Source: Lysinibacillus xylanilyticus (lineage in GTDB: Bacteria > Bacillota > Bacilli > Bacillales_A > Planococcaceae). From it: 64,000 nucleotides of DNA. Where the stretch lies: the NCBI RefSeq assembly GCF_001183605.1, contig NZ_LFXJ01000010.1:186001-250000 (forward strand). The letters are read 5' to 3'. Under the pieces are notes generated by a model. That model ran no database searches and was not told the DNA's origin. It saw only the letters and a program-made list of their open reading frames with translations. Below, one piece after another: positions 32,443 to 41,281 of this stretch (position 1 is the stretch's first letter; each line of letters begins with the position of its first letter). The position numbers and the translations under genes were made by a program.

Positions 32443-32690
32443 TCTTTCAGCGGGTGTTTGAACACCCGCTGAAATAGAGGAACTCAGTCTAAGAACGCCA
32501 CGTCCTGTGGCAATGACCGAGTGACCAACATCATGTTGCTGCCGCTGCGTTAGCACTACGCTTTCGCACAAAAAACATCGTGTTGCTGCCGCTGCGTTAG
32601 CACTACGCTTTCGCACAAAAAACATCTGTTGGCCCAAAGCCTCCGGACGCAATTATGGCGAGGCATAATTGCATAATTGATCTGCAATCT
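32443..32690. repeat. Composite multi-hairpin intergenic element, copy 2
   Basis: A 14-bp hairpin (32445-32458 with 32461-32474) is followed by TGAAATAGAGG, an outer stem ACTCAG/CCGAGT (32482-32487 with 32517-32522, one mismatch) around GCCACG/TGTGGC (32497-32502 with 32506-32511), GTGACCAACATC, two near-identical 47-bp units (32529-32575, 32576-32622) containing CACTACGCTTTCGCAC, then ATCTGTTGGCC and a short GCCTCC...GAGGC tail (32639-32664). Same order as 25836-26096. It lies in the presumed leader of the tagA operon on the minus strand. Confidence 0.88.
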
Positions 32691-32970
32691 ATCATACCAC
32701 AAAAGCAATATTGACAGGAAATTTTCGGTGATTGCTTGGCATTGCTGTCAGGACAATGGTATTAGGTGAATCGTGAAGAAGAAGGGGAAGGAAAAGCGCA
32801 AATTGCATTTTTAATATTACCTTTCAAAAGGCGGTAGAAGTAATAAGATATTATGAGTACATAAGCCTAAAAAACATGAGTTTCTTCTATTATATATAGC
32901 ATATAAATGTTATAGGGAAATATTGCGTATCATCATGGGGGAATATGAGCTTTTCGTGGGTGAACATAAA
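32691..32970. other. Intergenic region, nothing assigned
   Basis: About 280 nt between the repeat element and the glucosaminidase terminator. Presumably holds the tagA-operon promoter (minus strand). AT-rich; no ORF with a ribosome-binding site. Confidence 0.4.
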
Positions 32971-33000
32971 GAAAGAGTGCGAATTGAAATATTCGCACTC
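32971..33000 (-). terminator. Terminator of the SLH glucosaminidase gene
   Basis: GAGTGCGAAT (32975-32984) pairs with ATTCGCACTC (32991-33000); T-rich tail on the minus strand. Confidence 0.85.
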
Positions 33001-33016
33001 AGCTTATCTTAAAAAC

Positions 33017-34888
33017 TTATTTTGAATCAAGTGATTCATTTTTTACAATATAATCACTATGAACCCATCCAGTTTTACCATTAAAGATAACCTTATACCA
33101 GTTACCATTTTTCACAAAATCACCATTGTCATCTACAACACCAATGATAAAGCCCTTTGGTTTTACTGTACCTAATATGGAAGACGTAGTAGATGGCTCG
33201 CTTCTTACATTTAGAGTGATGTTCATATCGACAATCTGTAATCCATTTTTCAGGCTTACATAATCATCAAATATCCATCCTTCTTGTCCATCCACTTTGA
33301 CTTTGTACCAACCGCCATTTTCACCGAGCACAGTGAAAGATGTATCTTTTGGTAATTTCTTGATGATGGAAGAAGCATCCGCTGTATTCGGATAAGTTCT
33401 CATATTTAGGTCGTTAACCGTAGCCTGTCCAGTGGCCCCAGCTAAAGCTGTATCTACCGCATATTGCTTTGCAGGAGTAGGTAACGAAGCAGGGGATGAC
33501 TGGTTTTGATAGACAGGAACGTCAAATACTAAGTTAGTCGTAGTATCTGCGCCAGTTATTTCATAAATGTCATAAATCTTTTGTGCTTGAAGCACTGCCC
33601 ACATAACATGAGTTGCATACTGATGGACTGTTGGTTTATCAGGATTCCAACGCATTTTATACAATGTGTCCTGCCCAGTACTAATATATTGATCTTTCAC
33701 AAATTGTGCCCCACCAATAATAGCATCATTGATCGTAAACCATCCATTTGTATAAGCACGTTCAGCACCATATTTATTGGCGTTTGCATCAACGGCCCCA
33801 ATGCCATATACATTGTATGTTTTCTTAATAGCAGTCAGGCTATCTCGATTTTCAGTCGTTACCATTACTGCTTTACCGTCCTTATCGAGTCCAACTTCAA
33901 TACCATTTGCCAGTGCTGAAGCTCCATTGGCTGTTTCATGCAATGCATGTGATATCAAATAGATGGCATTCACATTATGATCAACACCTGACTGAATAAA
34001 GGCGTCTGCTGTACCGACTAAACTTCCTTTATTATAGAGAACTTTTTCGTTGATCGCTTTCGCATTTAGATTAGTAACAGCCGTCGATAATTTTAAAAAT
34101 TGATAATAGGAAGGACTATCCTGCATAAAACTTTTAGGGTGAACATAGTATGACACTAGTGCCTCGCTAGCTGTGAAAATGCCAGCACCATCTACTTTTG
34201 GATTATTCTTTGCCTGTTTATCCACCACTGCAGTGAAGTCCTGTGAGTAGTTGGTAGTGGTATATTGCTTGCCACCAACTTCAGGCGCATCTAAATGTAT
34301 CAATCGATAGAGTACAGTAGCTGACTCAGCACGTGTTGCTTGGGCAAGTGGCGCAAATGTATTGTTCGGCTTACCAACAATAAGCCCTAACGACACGACT
34401 TCTTGTACATCGGCATAGGCCCATTTAGCGATACTAGCATTGTCATTAAACTTAAGAGGGGAAGCGGTCGTCTTAATGTTTTGGTAATCGAGAGCTCTTT
34501 TTAGCATGGAAGCCATTTGCTGACGATCAATGTTAGCCTTTGGATTAAACTTTCCTTTATCATCGCCTTTGACTAATTGATAGTAACTGGCTTGCTTTAT
34601 GACATCGTAATACCAATCTCCTTCACGAACATCCAAGAAGTTAGGTTTCGTAGATACTTCTGGTAAGTCAAGTGATCTTACTAGAAAGGCGGTGAATTCA
34701 GCACGAGTAACGGAATCATTCGGACGATAATTACCTGAATCATCACCTTTCATTAAATCGTGGGTAATAAGATAGTTCATTTCATAGTAGGCCCAGTGTT
34801 TAGATATATCTTCTGCTGCTACATTTATAGGTGCTAAATATAACATTGCTATAAGCATGGCCCCGAAAATAGAGAATTTACTTTTCAT
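33017..34888 (-). CDS. SLH-anchored N-acetylglucosaminidase with SH3b domains
   Basis: A 623-residue secreted protein. Signal peptide to about residue 25 (ends NVAAE); three SLH domains (about 26-200) with GNYRPNDSVTRAEF, GKFNPKANIDRQQM and NTFAPLAQATRAES; a GH73/LytD-type glucosaminidase domain (about 225-460) with catalytic-Glu motif ISHALHETANG and YNVYGIGAVDAN; two SH3b domains (about 487-550 and 553-615) with DLNMRTYP and TLNVRSEPS. It should cleave peptidoglycan glycan strands while bound to the pyruvylated wall polymer. Start ATG 34888 has GAAAGGAG upstream. Confidence 0.93.
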   Translation of the reverse strand: MKSKFSIFGAMLIAMLYLAPINVAAEDISKHWAYYEMNYLITHDLMKGDDSGNYRPNDSVTRAEFTAFLVRSLDLPEVSTKPNFLDVREGDWYYDVIKQASYYQLVKGDDKGKFNPKANIDRQQMASMLKRALDYQNIKTTASPLKFNDNASIAKWAYADVQEVVSLGLIVGKPNNTFAPLAQATRAESATVLYRLIHLDAPEVGGKQYTTTNYSQDFTAVVDKQAKNNPKVDGAGIFTASEALVSYYVHPKSFMQDSPSYYQFLKLSTAVTNLNAKAINEKVLYNKGSLVGTADAFIQSGVDHNVNAIYLISHALHETANGASALANGIEVGLDKDGKAVMVTTENRDSLTAIKKTYNVYGIGAVDANANKYGAERAYTNGWFTINDAIIGGAQFVKDQYISTGQDTLYKMRWNPDKPTVHQYATHVMWAVLQAQKIYDIYEITGADTTTNLVFDVPVYQNQSSPASLPTPAKQYAVDTALAGATGQATVNDLNMRTYPNTADASSIIKKLPKDTSFTVLGENGGWYKVKVDGQEGWIFDDYVSLKNGLQIVDMNITLNVRSEPSTTSSILGTVKPKGFIIGVVDDNGDFVKNGNWYKVIFNGKTGWVHSDYIVKNESLDSK

Positions 34889-34909
34889 TCTTTAAGCTCC
34901 TTTCAATAG

Positions 34910-34927
34910 TTGATAGGATTCTATCAA
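34910..34927 (-). promoter_or_regulatory. Inverted repeat in the glucosaminidase leader
   Basis: A perfect 7-bp inverted repeat, TTGATAG-GATT-CTATCAA, lies just upstream of the ribosome-binding site. It could be an operator or a small RNA hairpin. Confidence 0.4.
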
Positions 34928-35127
34928 GCTACCAAAAGTTTAGCATAAATATAGACGATTTATTGTTACAACATGGGAACAGATCCTTTTTTACAGTAAT
35001 AATAATGAAGGAAAAAACATTCCTGCTTTGGAAATCACGTTATATATTTCTGTTTCTTTACAATTGTGACTAATTATTTACGGAAGTCTTTAAAATTTGA
35101 CAATTTCGTATCTATTCCAGAAAATGC
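34928..35127. other. Divergent region between glucosaminidase and S-layer genes
   Basis: AT-rich sequence with no ORF. The glucosaminidase promoter should lie here on the minus strand, but no pair of hexamers is convincing. Confidence 0.35.
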
Positions 35128-35155
35128 TTGGATAATGTTGAGAGTCAGGTATAAT
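35128..35155 (+). promoter_or_regulatory. Candidate S-layer promoter P1
   Basis: TTGGAT (35128-35133), 16-bp spacer, TATAAT (35150-35155): a perfect -10. Confidence 0.6.
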
Positions 35156-35181
35156 AGGAAATGGTTCTATATGTTACCAAC

Positions 35182-35211
35182 CTGAATAAGGTAAAAATAT
35201 TGGTGTATAAT
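35182..35211 (+). promoter_or_regulatory. Candidate S-layer promoter P2
   Basis: CTGAAT (35182-35187), 18-bp spacer, TATAAT (35206-35211). The -35 is weak but the -10 is perfect. Confidence 0.45.
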
Positions 35212-35269
35212 GGTTACCATAATATTCACGGTAAAAAAATCTTCTATATCTAAATTTATGTTAGAATGC

Positions 35270-35298
35270 TTGAATTTAGAGAAGGATAGTGTTATATT
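35270..35298 (+). promoter_or_regulatory. Candidate S-layer promoter P3
   Basis: TTGAAT (35270-35275), 17-bp spacer, TATATT (35293-35298), about 190 nt before the start codon. Confidence 0.6.
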
Positions 35299-35317
35299 AT
35301 TGTAGAAAGTGAATAAA

Positions 35318-35356
35318 TTAACTAGAATGGTATTCTACTACTCTTTTTCTAGTTAA
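35318..35356 (+). promoter_or_regulatory. Hairpin near the 5' end of the S-layer leader
   Basis: TTAACTAGAA (35318-35327) pairs with TTCTAGTTAA (35347-35356), 10 bp with a 19-nt loop, close to the start expected from P3. Such hairpins can stabilise very abundant messages (inference). Confidence 0.5.
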
Positions 35357-35491
35357 ATTACTAAAAAAATTTGCTTGTAGGTTTTATATTATTCAATGAG
35401 GCTATAATACATACATTTTGGTAACAAGCAGTACTATAGTTTTCGTTAGGATAATACCAATTTAAAGGAAATGTTAGGGAGGAATACAATA

Positions 35492-38400
35492 ATGGCAAAG
35501 CAAAACAAAGGCCGTAAGTTTTTCGCGGCATCAGCAACAGCAGCACTTGTTGCATCAGCAATCGTTCCTGTAGCATCAGCTGCAACAATCAAGGACTTCG
35601 ATAAAGTAGCACCTTACGCTAAAGAAGCAGTTCAAGCTCTAGTTGACGCTGGAGTAATCACAGGGGATGAAAAAGGAAACTTCAACCCAACTAACACAAT
35701 TACTCGTGCAGAAGCAGCTAAAATCTTCGCAGGCGCGTTAGAATTAAAAGCAGAAGGTTCTGTAGATTTCAAAGACGTTAAAAAAGACGCTTGGTACTAT
35801 GATGCTATCGCAGCAACTGTAGAGTACGGAATTTTTGAAGGTGTAAGTGCAACTGAATTCGCACCAACTAAACAATTAACTCGTTCAGAAGCAGCTAAAA
35901 TTCTTGTAGAAGCTTTCGAATTAGAAGGTGAAGCAGATCTTAAAGATTTCGCTGATGCATCTACTGTTGCACCATGGGCTAAATCTTACCTAGAAATCGC
36001 TGTTGCAAACGGCATTATCAAAGGTTCTGAAGTAAATGGTAAAACAAACCTAAACCCAAAAGCATCAATCACTCGTCAAGAATTCGCAGTAGTATTCTCT
36101 CGTGCTCTTGAGCTTGCAGATACAACTGTAAAAGTTGACAAAGTTGAAGTAGTTGACGCTAAAACATTAAACGTAACTTTAACAGATGGTACTAAAGAAA
36201 CTGTTACTTTAGAAAAAGCTTTAGAGCCTAACAAAGAAACAGAAGTTACTTTCAAAATCAAAGATGTAGAATACAAAGCAAAAGTTACTTACGTTGTAAC
36301 TACAGCTACTGCTGTTAAATCTGTATCTGCAACTAACCTTAAAGAAGTAGTAGTTGAATTCGACGGTACTGTTGATAAAGAAACAGCTGAAGAAGCTTCA
36401 AACTACACTTTAAAATCAGGTAAAGCAGTTAAATCTGTTAAGTTATCTGATGACAAGAAAACAGCAACTGTTACAGTTGTAGGAACTCTTGCAAATAACA
36501 AAGCTGATGCAATTAGCATTTCAAATGTAAAAGCTGGCGATAAAGTAATCAATGTGAAAAACGTTGAATTTACAGCAGTTGATAACAAATTACCAGAAGT
36601 TACAGCAGTTAAATCTTTAGGAACAAAATCAGTGAAGCTTGAATTCAGTGAGCCAGTTAAAGGTTTACAACAATCTAACTTTACTTTAGATGGTAAAGCT
36701 TACTTCGGTAAAATTACTATGGGCGCTAACGATCGTTCTGTTATCTTAACTCCATTCAGTTCAACTGCTCTTTCAGTTGGTGATCATAAACTAACTACTA
36801 CTGGTGTTAAAGATTATGCTGATTTCGTTTCATTATCTTCAACTCACGACTTCAAAGTTGTAGAAGATAAAGAAGCTCCAACAGTAACTGAAGCAACTGC
36901 AACTTTAGAATCTGTTACTTTAACATTCTCTGAAGATGTTGATGTTGAAACAATCAAAGCTTCTAACGTTTATTGGAAGTCTGGAGATTCTAAGAAAGAA
37001 GCTCATGAATTTGAAGCAATTGCTGATAACAAATACAAATTCTTCTTTAAAGAAGAAAAAACTCTTCCAACAGGTAAAGTAGATATTTTTGTAGAAGGCG
37101 TTAAAGACTTCTCTGATAACCAAATTGCAAAAGATACAAAAGTTACTGTAACTCCTGAGATTGATCAAACTCGCCCAGAAGTGAAAAAAGTAACTGTAAC
37201 AGATGCACGCGTTATTAAAGTAACATTCTCTAAAGCACTTAACTCAACAAGTGTAGAAGATGTGAAAAACTATACTGTATTAAATAAAGACGGTAAAGTT
37301 GTTTCAGTTCAAAATGCAAAATTAGACCCGAATGATTCTAAAACTGTAATCATCAACTTATATTCAGATCTTTCTACAGGTGAAAATAAACTTACAATTA
37401 AAAACCTTAAAGATGCTACTAAGCTTCAAAACACAATGCTTGATTACAGTGATAAAATTGTAAGAGGCGACAAAGACGCTCCTGAATTTGATTCAAAAGT
37501 TGTTAATACAAAAGAACGCCGTGTAGTTCTTACATTCAACAAGAAAATGAATGTTGATACTTTAGTTGATTATTCAAATTATCTTGTGAAAGTTGACGGT
37601 AAATTACAAACTTTATCATCAGATTTAGCTGATATTTCAGTAATGCAAGATGGTACTACTGTAGTTATTACATTCGCAGAAACACGTGATGGAAAAACTG
37701 TTGATTTTGTAAATGCTGGTTCAGGTAAAGCTAATGTATCAGAATTACAAGTACTTGGAGTAAAAGATGTTGCAGGTAACTTATTAAAAGAATTTGCAGA
37801 TACTACAACAGGTACTGGAAAAAATATCATTAAACTAGAAAAATCAACTGATTTAGCTTTAGCTGATATCAACAACAAAGACTATGCTGGTATGAAAGCA
37901 GAGTTAGTTGATAAAAATACAATTAAAGTTAAATTAAACGCAGGTGTTAAATCTGCTTCTACAGGAGCATTCTCTTACGAAATTGCCGGTGTTGAACAAG
38001 TTAAGGATGTAGAAATCGACGGTACTTCAACTGTAAAAGTTAAGTTCAAAGATGGTGTTCTTGGAACTTCTGCTGCTGATTTAAATTTAAAAGTTGATTT
38101 TGCTAAACTTGTAACACTTGCTGGAAACACTCCAGAAGGTTCTGATTTCATTAAAGTAACTTCTACATCTACTAACTTATTAGATTCTGTAAAACCAGAA
38201 ATTACTGATAAAGGTGTTTACGAGGTAGATGGTAACAAAATTACAATCAATTATTCAGAAGCATTAAAACTTGATGAAATTGCTGCTGGCAACCAAGATT
38301 TAATCGATGCTGATTTCCTTATTACTCGTGTATCTGACAATAAGGAATTAAACGTTGCTCAATACGATGTTGCTGTAAACGGTAAAAAACTTGTAATTAC

Positions 38401-39193
38401 ACTTACAGATGGTCGTAAAGTAGACACATCTTATAAAGTATCTGTAAAAGAATCAGCTAAATATGTAATTGATCACTCAGTTGCTAAAAATACACTTACA
38501 AAATCAACTGGTGAATCTGCATTAGTAAAAGCTACTGCTAATGCTAATGTTACTGGTACACAAAAAAATACAGCTCAAGGTGTTGCTCCAACTGAAGCAA
38601 AACTAGCTGTAGCAGGTATTGATACAGTAACATTTACTAATGCATTTCTTGCAGGTGAAAAAGTAACAATTGATAGTATTGATTTACCTCTTGTTACTGG
38701 TGGAACTCCTGCTGCCACTGCAACAGAAGTTGCTGCACTAGTTGCTGCTAATGCTACTTTAAATGCAAAGTATACAGTAGCTGATGATTTAGCTGGAAAA
38801 TTAACTTTCACTGAAAAAGCAGGTAAAGAAGATGCAGCAGTATTAACTGCTACAACTAATTCTGTAGCTGGTAAAACAGTTGCAGCATCAACAACTGTTG
38901 GAGCTCCTGCAGTTTCAGCAACTACTGGAACAAAGCAAGTTGAAACATTAACTGTTGGACCTGCAAATTATGCTGGAGATATTAAAGTAACATTTACTGC
39001 TAATGGTAAAGATGTTGTTAAAACTGTAAAGGTTGCTGCTGATGATACTGCAGCTGTAGTATCATCTAAAATCAAAGATGCATTTGCAACTGATTTTACA
39101 GGTTGGGCTGTAACTAATACAGGTGCTGATGTTGTATTTACAGCTGATACAGCTGCAGCTAATACAACTGTTACAGTAACAGTTGGTAACTAA
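35492..39193 (+). CDS. Main S-layer protein (SLH-anchored)
   Basis: A 1233-residue secreted lattice protein. The signal peptide (MAKQNKGRKFFAASATAALV..., cleaved near residue 30) and first SLH domain closely resemble L. sphaericus S-layer proteins. Three SLH domains span about residues 31-205 (GNFNPTNTITRAEA, TEFAPTKQLTRSEA, NLNPKASITRQEF). Then come many Ig-like / SbsA-type domains recognisable by repeats such as VTFSKALNSTSVEDVKNY and LTFNKKMNVDTL, and a Thr/Ala/Val-rich C-terminus. GGGAGG before ATG 35492 sets the start. Codon use is highly biased. It should bind the CsaB-modified polymer and self-assemble. Confidence 0.96.
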   Translation: MAKQNKGRKFFAASATAALVASAIVPVASAATIKDFDKVAPYAKEAVQALVDAGVITGDEKGNFNPTNTITRAEAAKIFAGALELKAEGSVDFKDVKKDAWYYDAIAATVEYGIFEGVSATEFAPTKQLTRSEAAKILVEAFELEGEADLKDFADASTVAPWAKSYLEIAVANGIIKGSEVNGKTNLNPKASITRQEFAVVFSRALELADTTVKVDKVEVVDAKTLNVTLTDGTKETVTLEKALEPNKETEVTFKIKDVEYKAKVTYVVTTATAVKSVSATNLKEVVVEFDGTVDKETAEEASNYTLKSGKAVKSVKLSDDKKTATVTVVGTLANNKADAISISNVKAGDKVINVKNVEFTAVDNKLPEVTAVKSLGTKSVKLEFSEPVKGLQQSNFTLDGKAYFGKITMGANDRSVILTPFSSTALSVGDHKLTTTGVKDYADFVSLSSTHDFKVVEDKEAPTVTEATATLESVTLTFSEDVDVETIKASNVYWKSGDSKKEAHEFEAIADNKYKFFFKEEKTLPTGKVDIFVEGVKDFSDNQIAKDTKVTVTPEIDQTRPEVKKVTVTDARVIKVTFSKALNSTSVEDVKNYTVLNKDGKVVSVQNAKLDPNDSKTVIINLYSDLSTGENKLTIKNLKDATKLQNTMLDYSDKIVRGDKDAPEFDSKVVNTKERRVVLTFNKKMNVDTLVDYSNYLVKVDGKLQTLSSDLADISVMQDGTTVVITFAETRDGKTVDFVNAGSGKANVSELQVLGVKDVAGNLLKEFADTTTGTGKNIIKLEKSTDLALADINNKDYAGMKAELVDKNTIKVKLNAGVKSASTGAFSYEIAGVEQVKDVEIDGTSTVKVKFKDGVLGTSAADLNLKVDFAKLVTLAGNTPEGSDFIKVTSTSTNLLDSVKPEITDKGVYEVDGNKITINYSEALKLDEIAAGNQDLIDADFLITRVSDNKELNVAQYDVAVNGKKLVITLTDGRKVDTSYKVSVKESAKYVIDHSVAKNTLTKSTGESALVKATANANVTGTQKNTAQGVAPTEAKLAVAGIDTVTFTNAFLAGEKVTIDSIDLPLVTGGTPAATATEVAALVAANATLNAKYTVADDLAGKLTFTEKAGKEDAAVLTATTNSVAGKTVAASTTVGAPAVSATTGTKQVETLTVGPANYAGDIKVTFTANGKDVVKTVKVAADDTAAVVSSKIKDAFATDFTGWAVTNTGADVVFTADTAAANTTVTVTVGN

Positions 39194-39240
39194 TTTTTAG
39201 TTATTTGATTTCTCAATTCTATTAAATAGAATATGAATTT

Positions 39241-39280
39241 AAAAAAGTCCTGTAGAGAGTAATCTTTACAGGACTTTTTT
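39241..39280 (+). terminator. Terminator of the S-layer gene
   Basis: A 14-bp perfect stem (39241-39254 with 39267-39280), a 12-nt loop and a T run. Confidence 0.93.
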
Positions 39281-39363
39281 CTTTTACTAGAATAATTAAG
39301 TACCATAGATCTCCAATTTCTAGTCTTTGAACATACTATATACTAACCTGTAGATAAATGAAT

Positions 39364-39399
39364 AAAAGCCCCATTTCTATGGCAGGGATAGGGCTTTTT
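39364..39399 (+). terminator. Second terminator-like hairpin
   Basis: AAAAGCCC (39364-39371) pairs with GGGCTTTT (39391-39398). It may be a back-up terminator. A further hairpin with a T run lies at 39556-39587 (ATGCTTACA/TGTAAGCAT). Confidence 0.65.
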
Positions 39400-39719
39400 C
39401 TAGTATAAGAAGATAATGTGGATTAGGATTGAAGGAAATAATAAGCGAAAAATTTTTTAGATTCGTCATGTGAAGTTCGTCTATTTAGATTAGAGGCTTT
39501 AGTTTTCAATGTTGAGTTTATAGAAATTAAAACACATGTCTATAATGTGAGTTGTATGCTTACATTTGATTTCTTGTAAGCATTTTTATATACAAATCCT
39601 ATTTAAAGGACAGTGAATTGAGGATAGTGATACTTTATTACTCCAAAACAATTTTGCTTAATTATACAACAAAGGTAAAGGAGGAAAGTCCTTAGCGATT
39701 TACTAAATCTCTTACAGTC
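39400..39719. other. Region downstream of the S-layer gene without a gene
   Basis: AT-rich. Contains the terminator-like hairpin at 39556-39587 but no ORF with a ribosome-binding site on either strand. Confidence 0.4.
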
Positions 39720-39824
39720 TTATCGTATAATCGATAAATAACAGACATAATCGCCTCGTTCTATTTCATCAACAAATTCAACTACTTGTTCGTCTTCAAC
39801 GTTTTCCACATTTTTAACTTCCAC
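39720..39824 (-). CDS. Possible 34-residue peptide gene
   Basis: On the minus strand GAGGAGGTG lies about 10 nt before GTG 39824. The peptide has a Glu/Val-rich acidic segment (MEVKNVENVEDEQVVEFVDE) and a short end of mixed type (YVCYLSIIR), then TAA. The acidic leader plus Cys-containing tail recalls peptide precursors or truncated ends of larger genes, but no modifying enzyme is nearby. Real function unknown; existence rests mainly on the ribosome-binding site. Confidence 0.4.
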   Translation of the reverse strand: MEVKNVENVEDEQVVEFVDEIERGDYVCYLSIIR

Positions 39825-40141
39825 TAACGAAAAACACCTCCTCTTATAAAGAATAGGCCTACTTTTATTTTTTTACATGAGAATGCTTTTATAATTGTTC
39901 CATCAATAGCTCAGTTTTGTAATGTTAAAATGTCTTAAGTTTTTTCTAAAAGAAGCTTTTTCAATTTATGTTTTGTATTTTAATGCATAAATATAGATAT
40001 GCATATAGATTATATTTCGAATGAACACTTAAACTTTTCCTTTTATATAACTATCCCATTTTAATTTATAGGTTTAAAAAATATAAATTTGGTAAATAAC
40101 TATACTAATTTATTAACCTGAAAGGAGTTAAAAGACTAAAA
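39825..40141. other. Intergenic, nothing assigned
   Basis: Very AT-rich stretch between the possible peptide gene and the recombinase remnant. No motif recognised. Confidence 0.35.
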
Positions 40142-40852
40142 GTGACACAGAAATACTGGGAAAGCACTCGAGAAGATATCTCGATATTAACAAGAAAAGT
40201 TATAAATGAATATTTATTGAGTTTAAAGTTGACTAATAAAGCAGAAGCCACTATTACAAAATATCGATGAATACTAGAGAGATTCTTTTCGGAGTGTTTA
40301 GTTTCTTTGGGAGAATTAACATCGGGGGATGTACTTACATGGTTGAATAAGTTTTCAGTTGGCAAGAATACGATAACATTAAATCTCTTTTTATCAACTC
40401 TTTCTTCATTTTTTCGATTTTGTCTAGAGGAAGAGTATTTAGAAAACATGGTAATGAAAACAAGGTGGAGACTTAAAATACCTCAAGGATTACCAAACTA
40501 TTTAAATGAGCAAGAATATGCTCAGGTGAAATTGGCCGCAGAAAAATTGCCTCTTCGTGATCGAGCGTTAATTCTTTTTCTATTTTCTTCAGGATGTAGG
40601 AGGGCAGAAGTCGAGAAACTATGTATTGAAAATGTTAATTTGGATAGCAGAACAGCTGAAATACTAGGAAAGGGGAATAAATATAGACAAACACATTTTT
40701 CAGTGGAATGTGCCATTGTTTTAAAAGAGTATTTACTAACTAGAACATATGAAAAAAAAGATCCTTTATTTATGAATAAATTTGGAAATAAGCTTCAATC
40801 AAATGGGATCTACAATGTTGTTAGAAAGTTAGGGAAAATGGCCGGACTTTAA
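40142..40852 (+). pseudogene. Broken tyrosine recombinase (phage-integrase family)
   Basis: The frame begins at GTG 40142 after GAAAGGAG and is stopped by TGA at 40268-40270 (after ITKYR). The downstream part, open to 40852, completes the SAM-like N-terminal domain (SLGELTSGDVLTWLNKF, LFLSTLSSFFRFC) and enters the catalytic domain with the first Arg in FSSGCRRAEVEKL and the beta-strand Lys region ILGKGNKYR. It ends after RKLGKMAGL, so the HxLRH box and the Tyr nucleophile are missing. Two lesions mean it is inactive unless one is a sequencing error. It marks past mobile DNA beside the S-layer gene. Confidence 0.85.
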
Positions 40853-41281
40853 AATGCGAATTAGAATTAATCCTAAAATTAATTTTCTATCATTTTGAAA
40901 AGTATAGCATGGCGAAAATAGAAAAAACCCCTATCAGTCCATGTAAGAACTAATAGAGGCACTGACTAAGAAGTGAGTCGATACTACAACCCGAATACCG
41001 ATTAAGCTAAATCATCATCGGTTTCCTGAAAAAATTCTATGAAGTTCAAAAATAAAAGAGCGTAAGGAACTGCACCACTTTCAGCGAGGAACTAAGTAAA
41101 GAATAGTGACTTTAAAGGTACAGGGTATTTTAAAGGGGGCAATATCATACCCCTAAAATATGTGTCCAACAGCATTGTTCAAGTATTTTTACTTGTATTA
41201 AAGAAACTCCTGAAAATCAAATCATAAGCCATTAAAGTTCATTCATTTTAGAATTTTGATTTATGTTTATTTTCATGGATA
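40853..41281. other. Intergenic remnant region
   Basis: About 430 nt without a gene. It includes CACTTTCAGCGAGGAACTAAG at 41088, similar to repeat-element fragments elsewhere. No continuation of the recombinase is visible in any frame. Confidence 0.4.

Noticed and set aside
32407-32652. N-terminal extension of TagA by 82 residues
   Set aside because: The extension is translated repeat element; ATG 32406 gives the family N-terminus and normal length.
40853-41281. Missing C-terminus of the recombinase by frameshift
   Set aside because: No HxLRH or Tyr motif in any frame of the following 430 nt.
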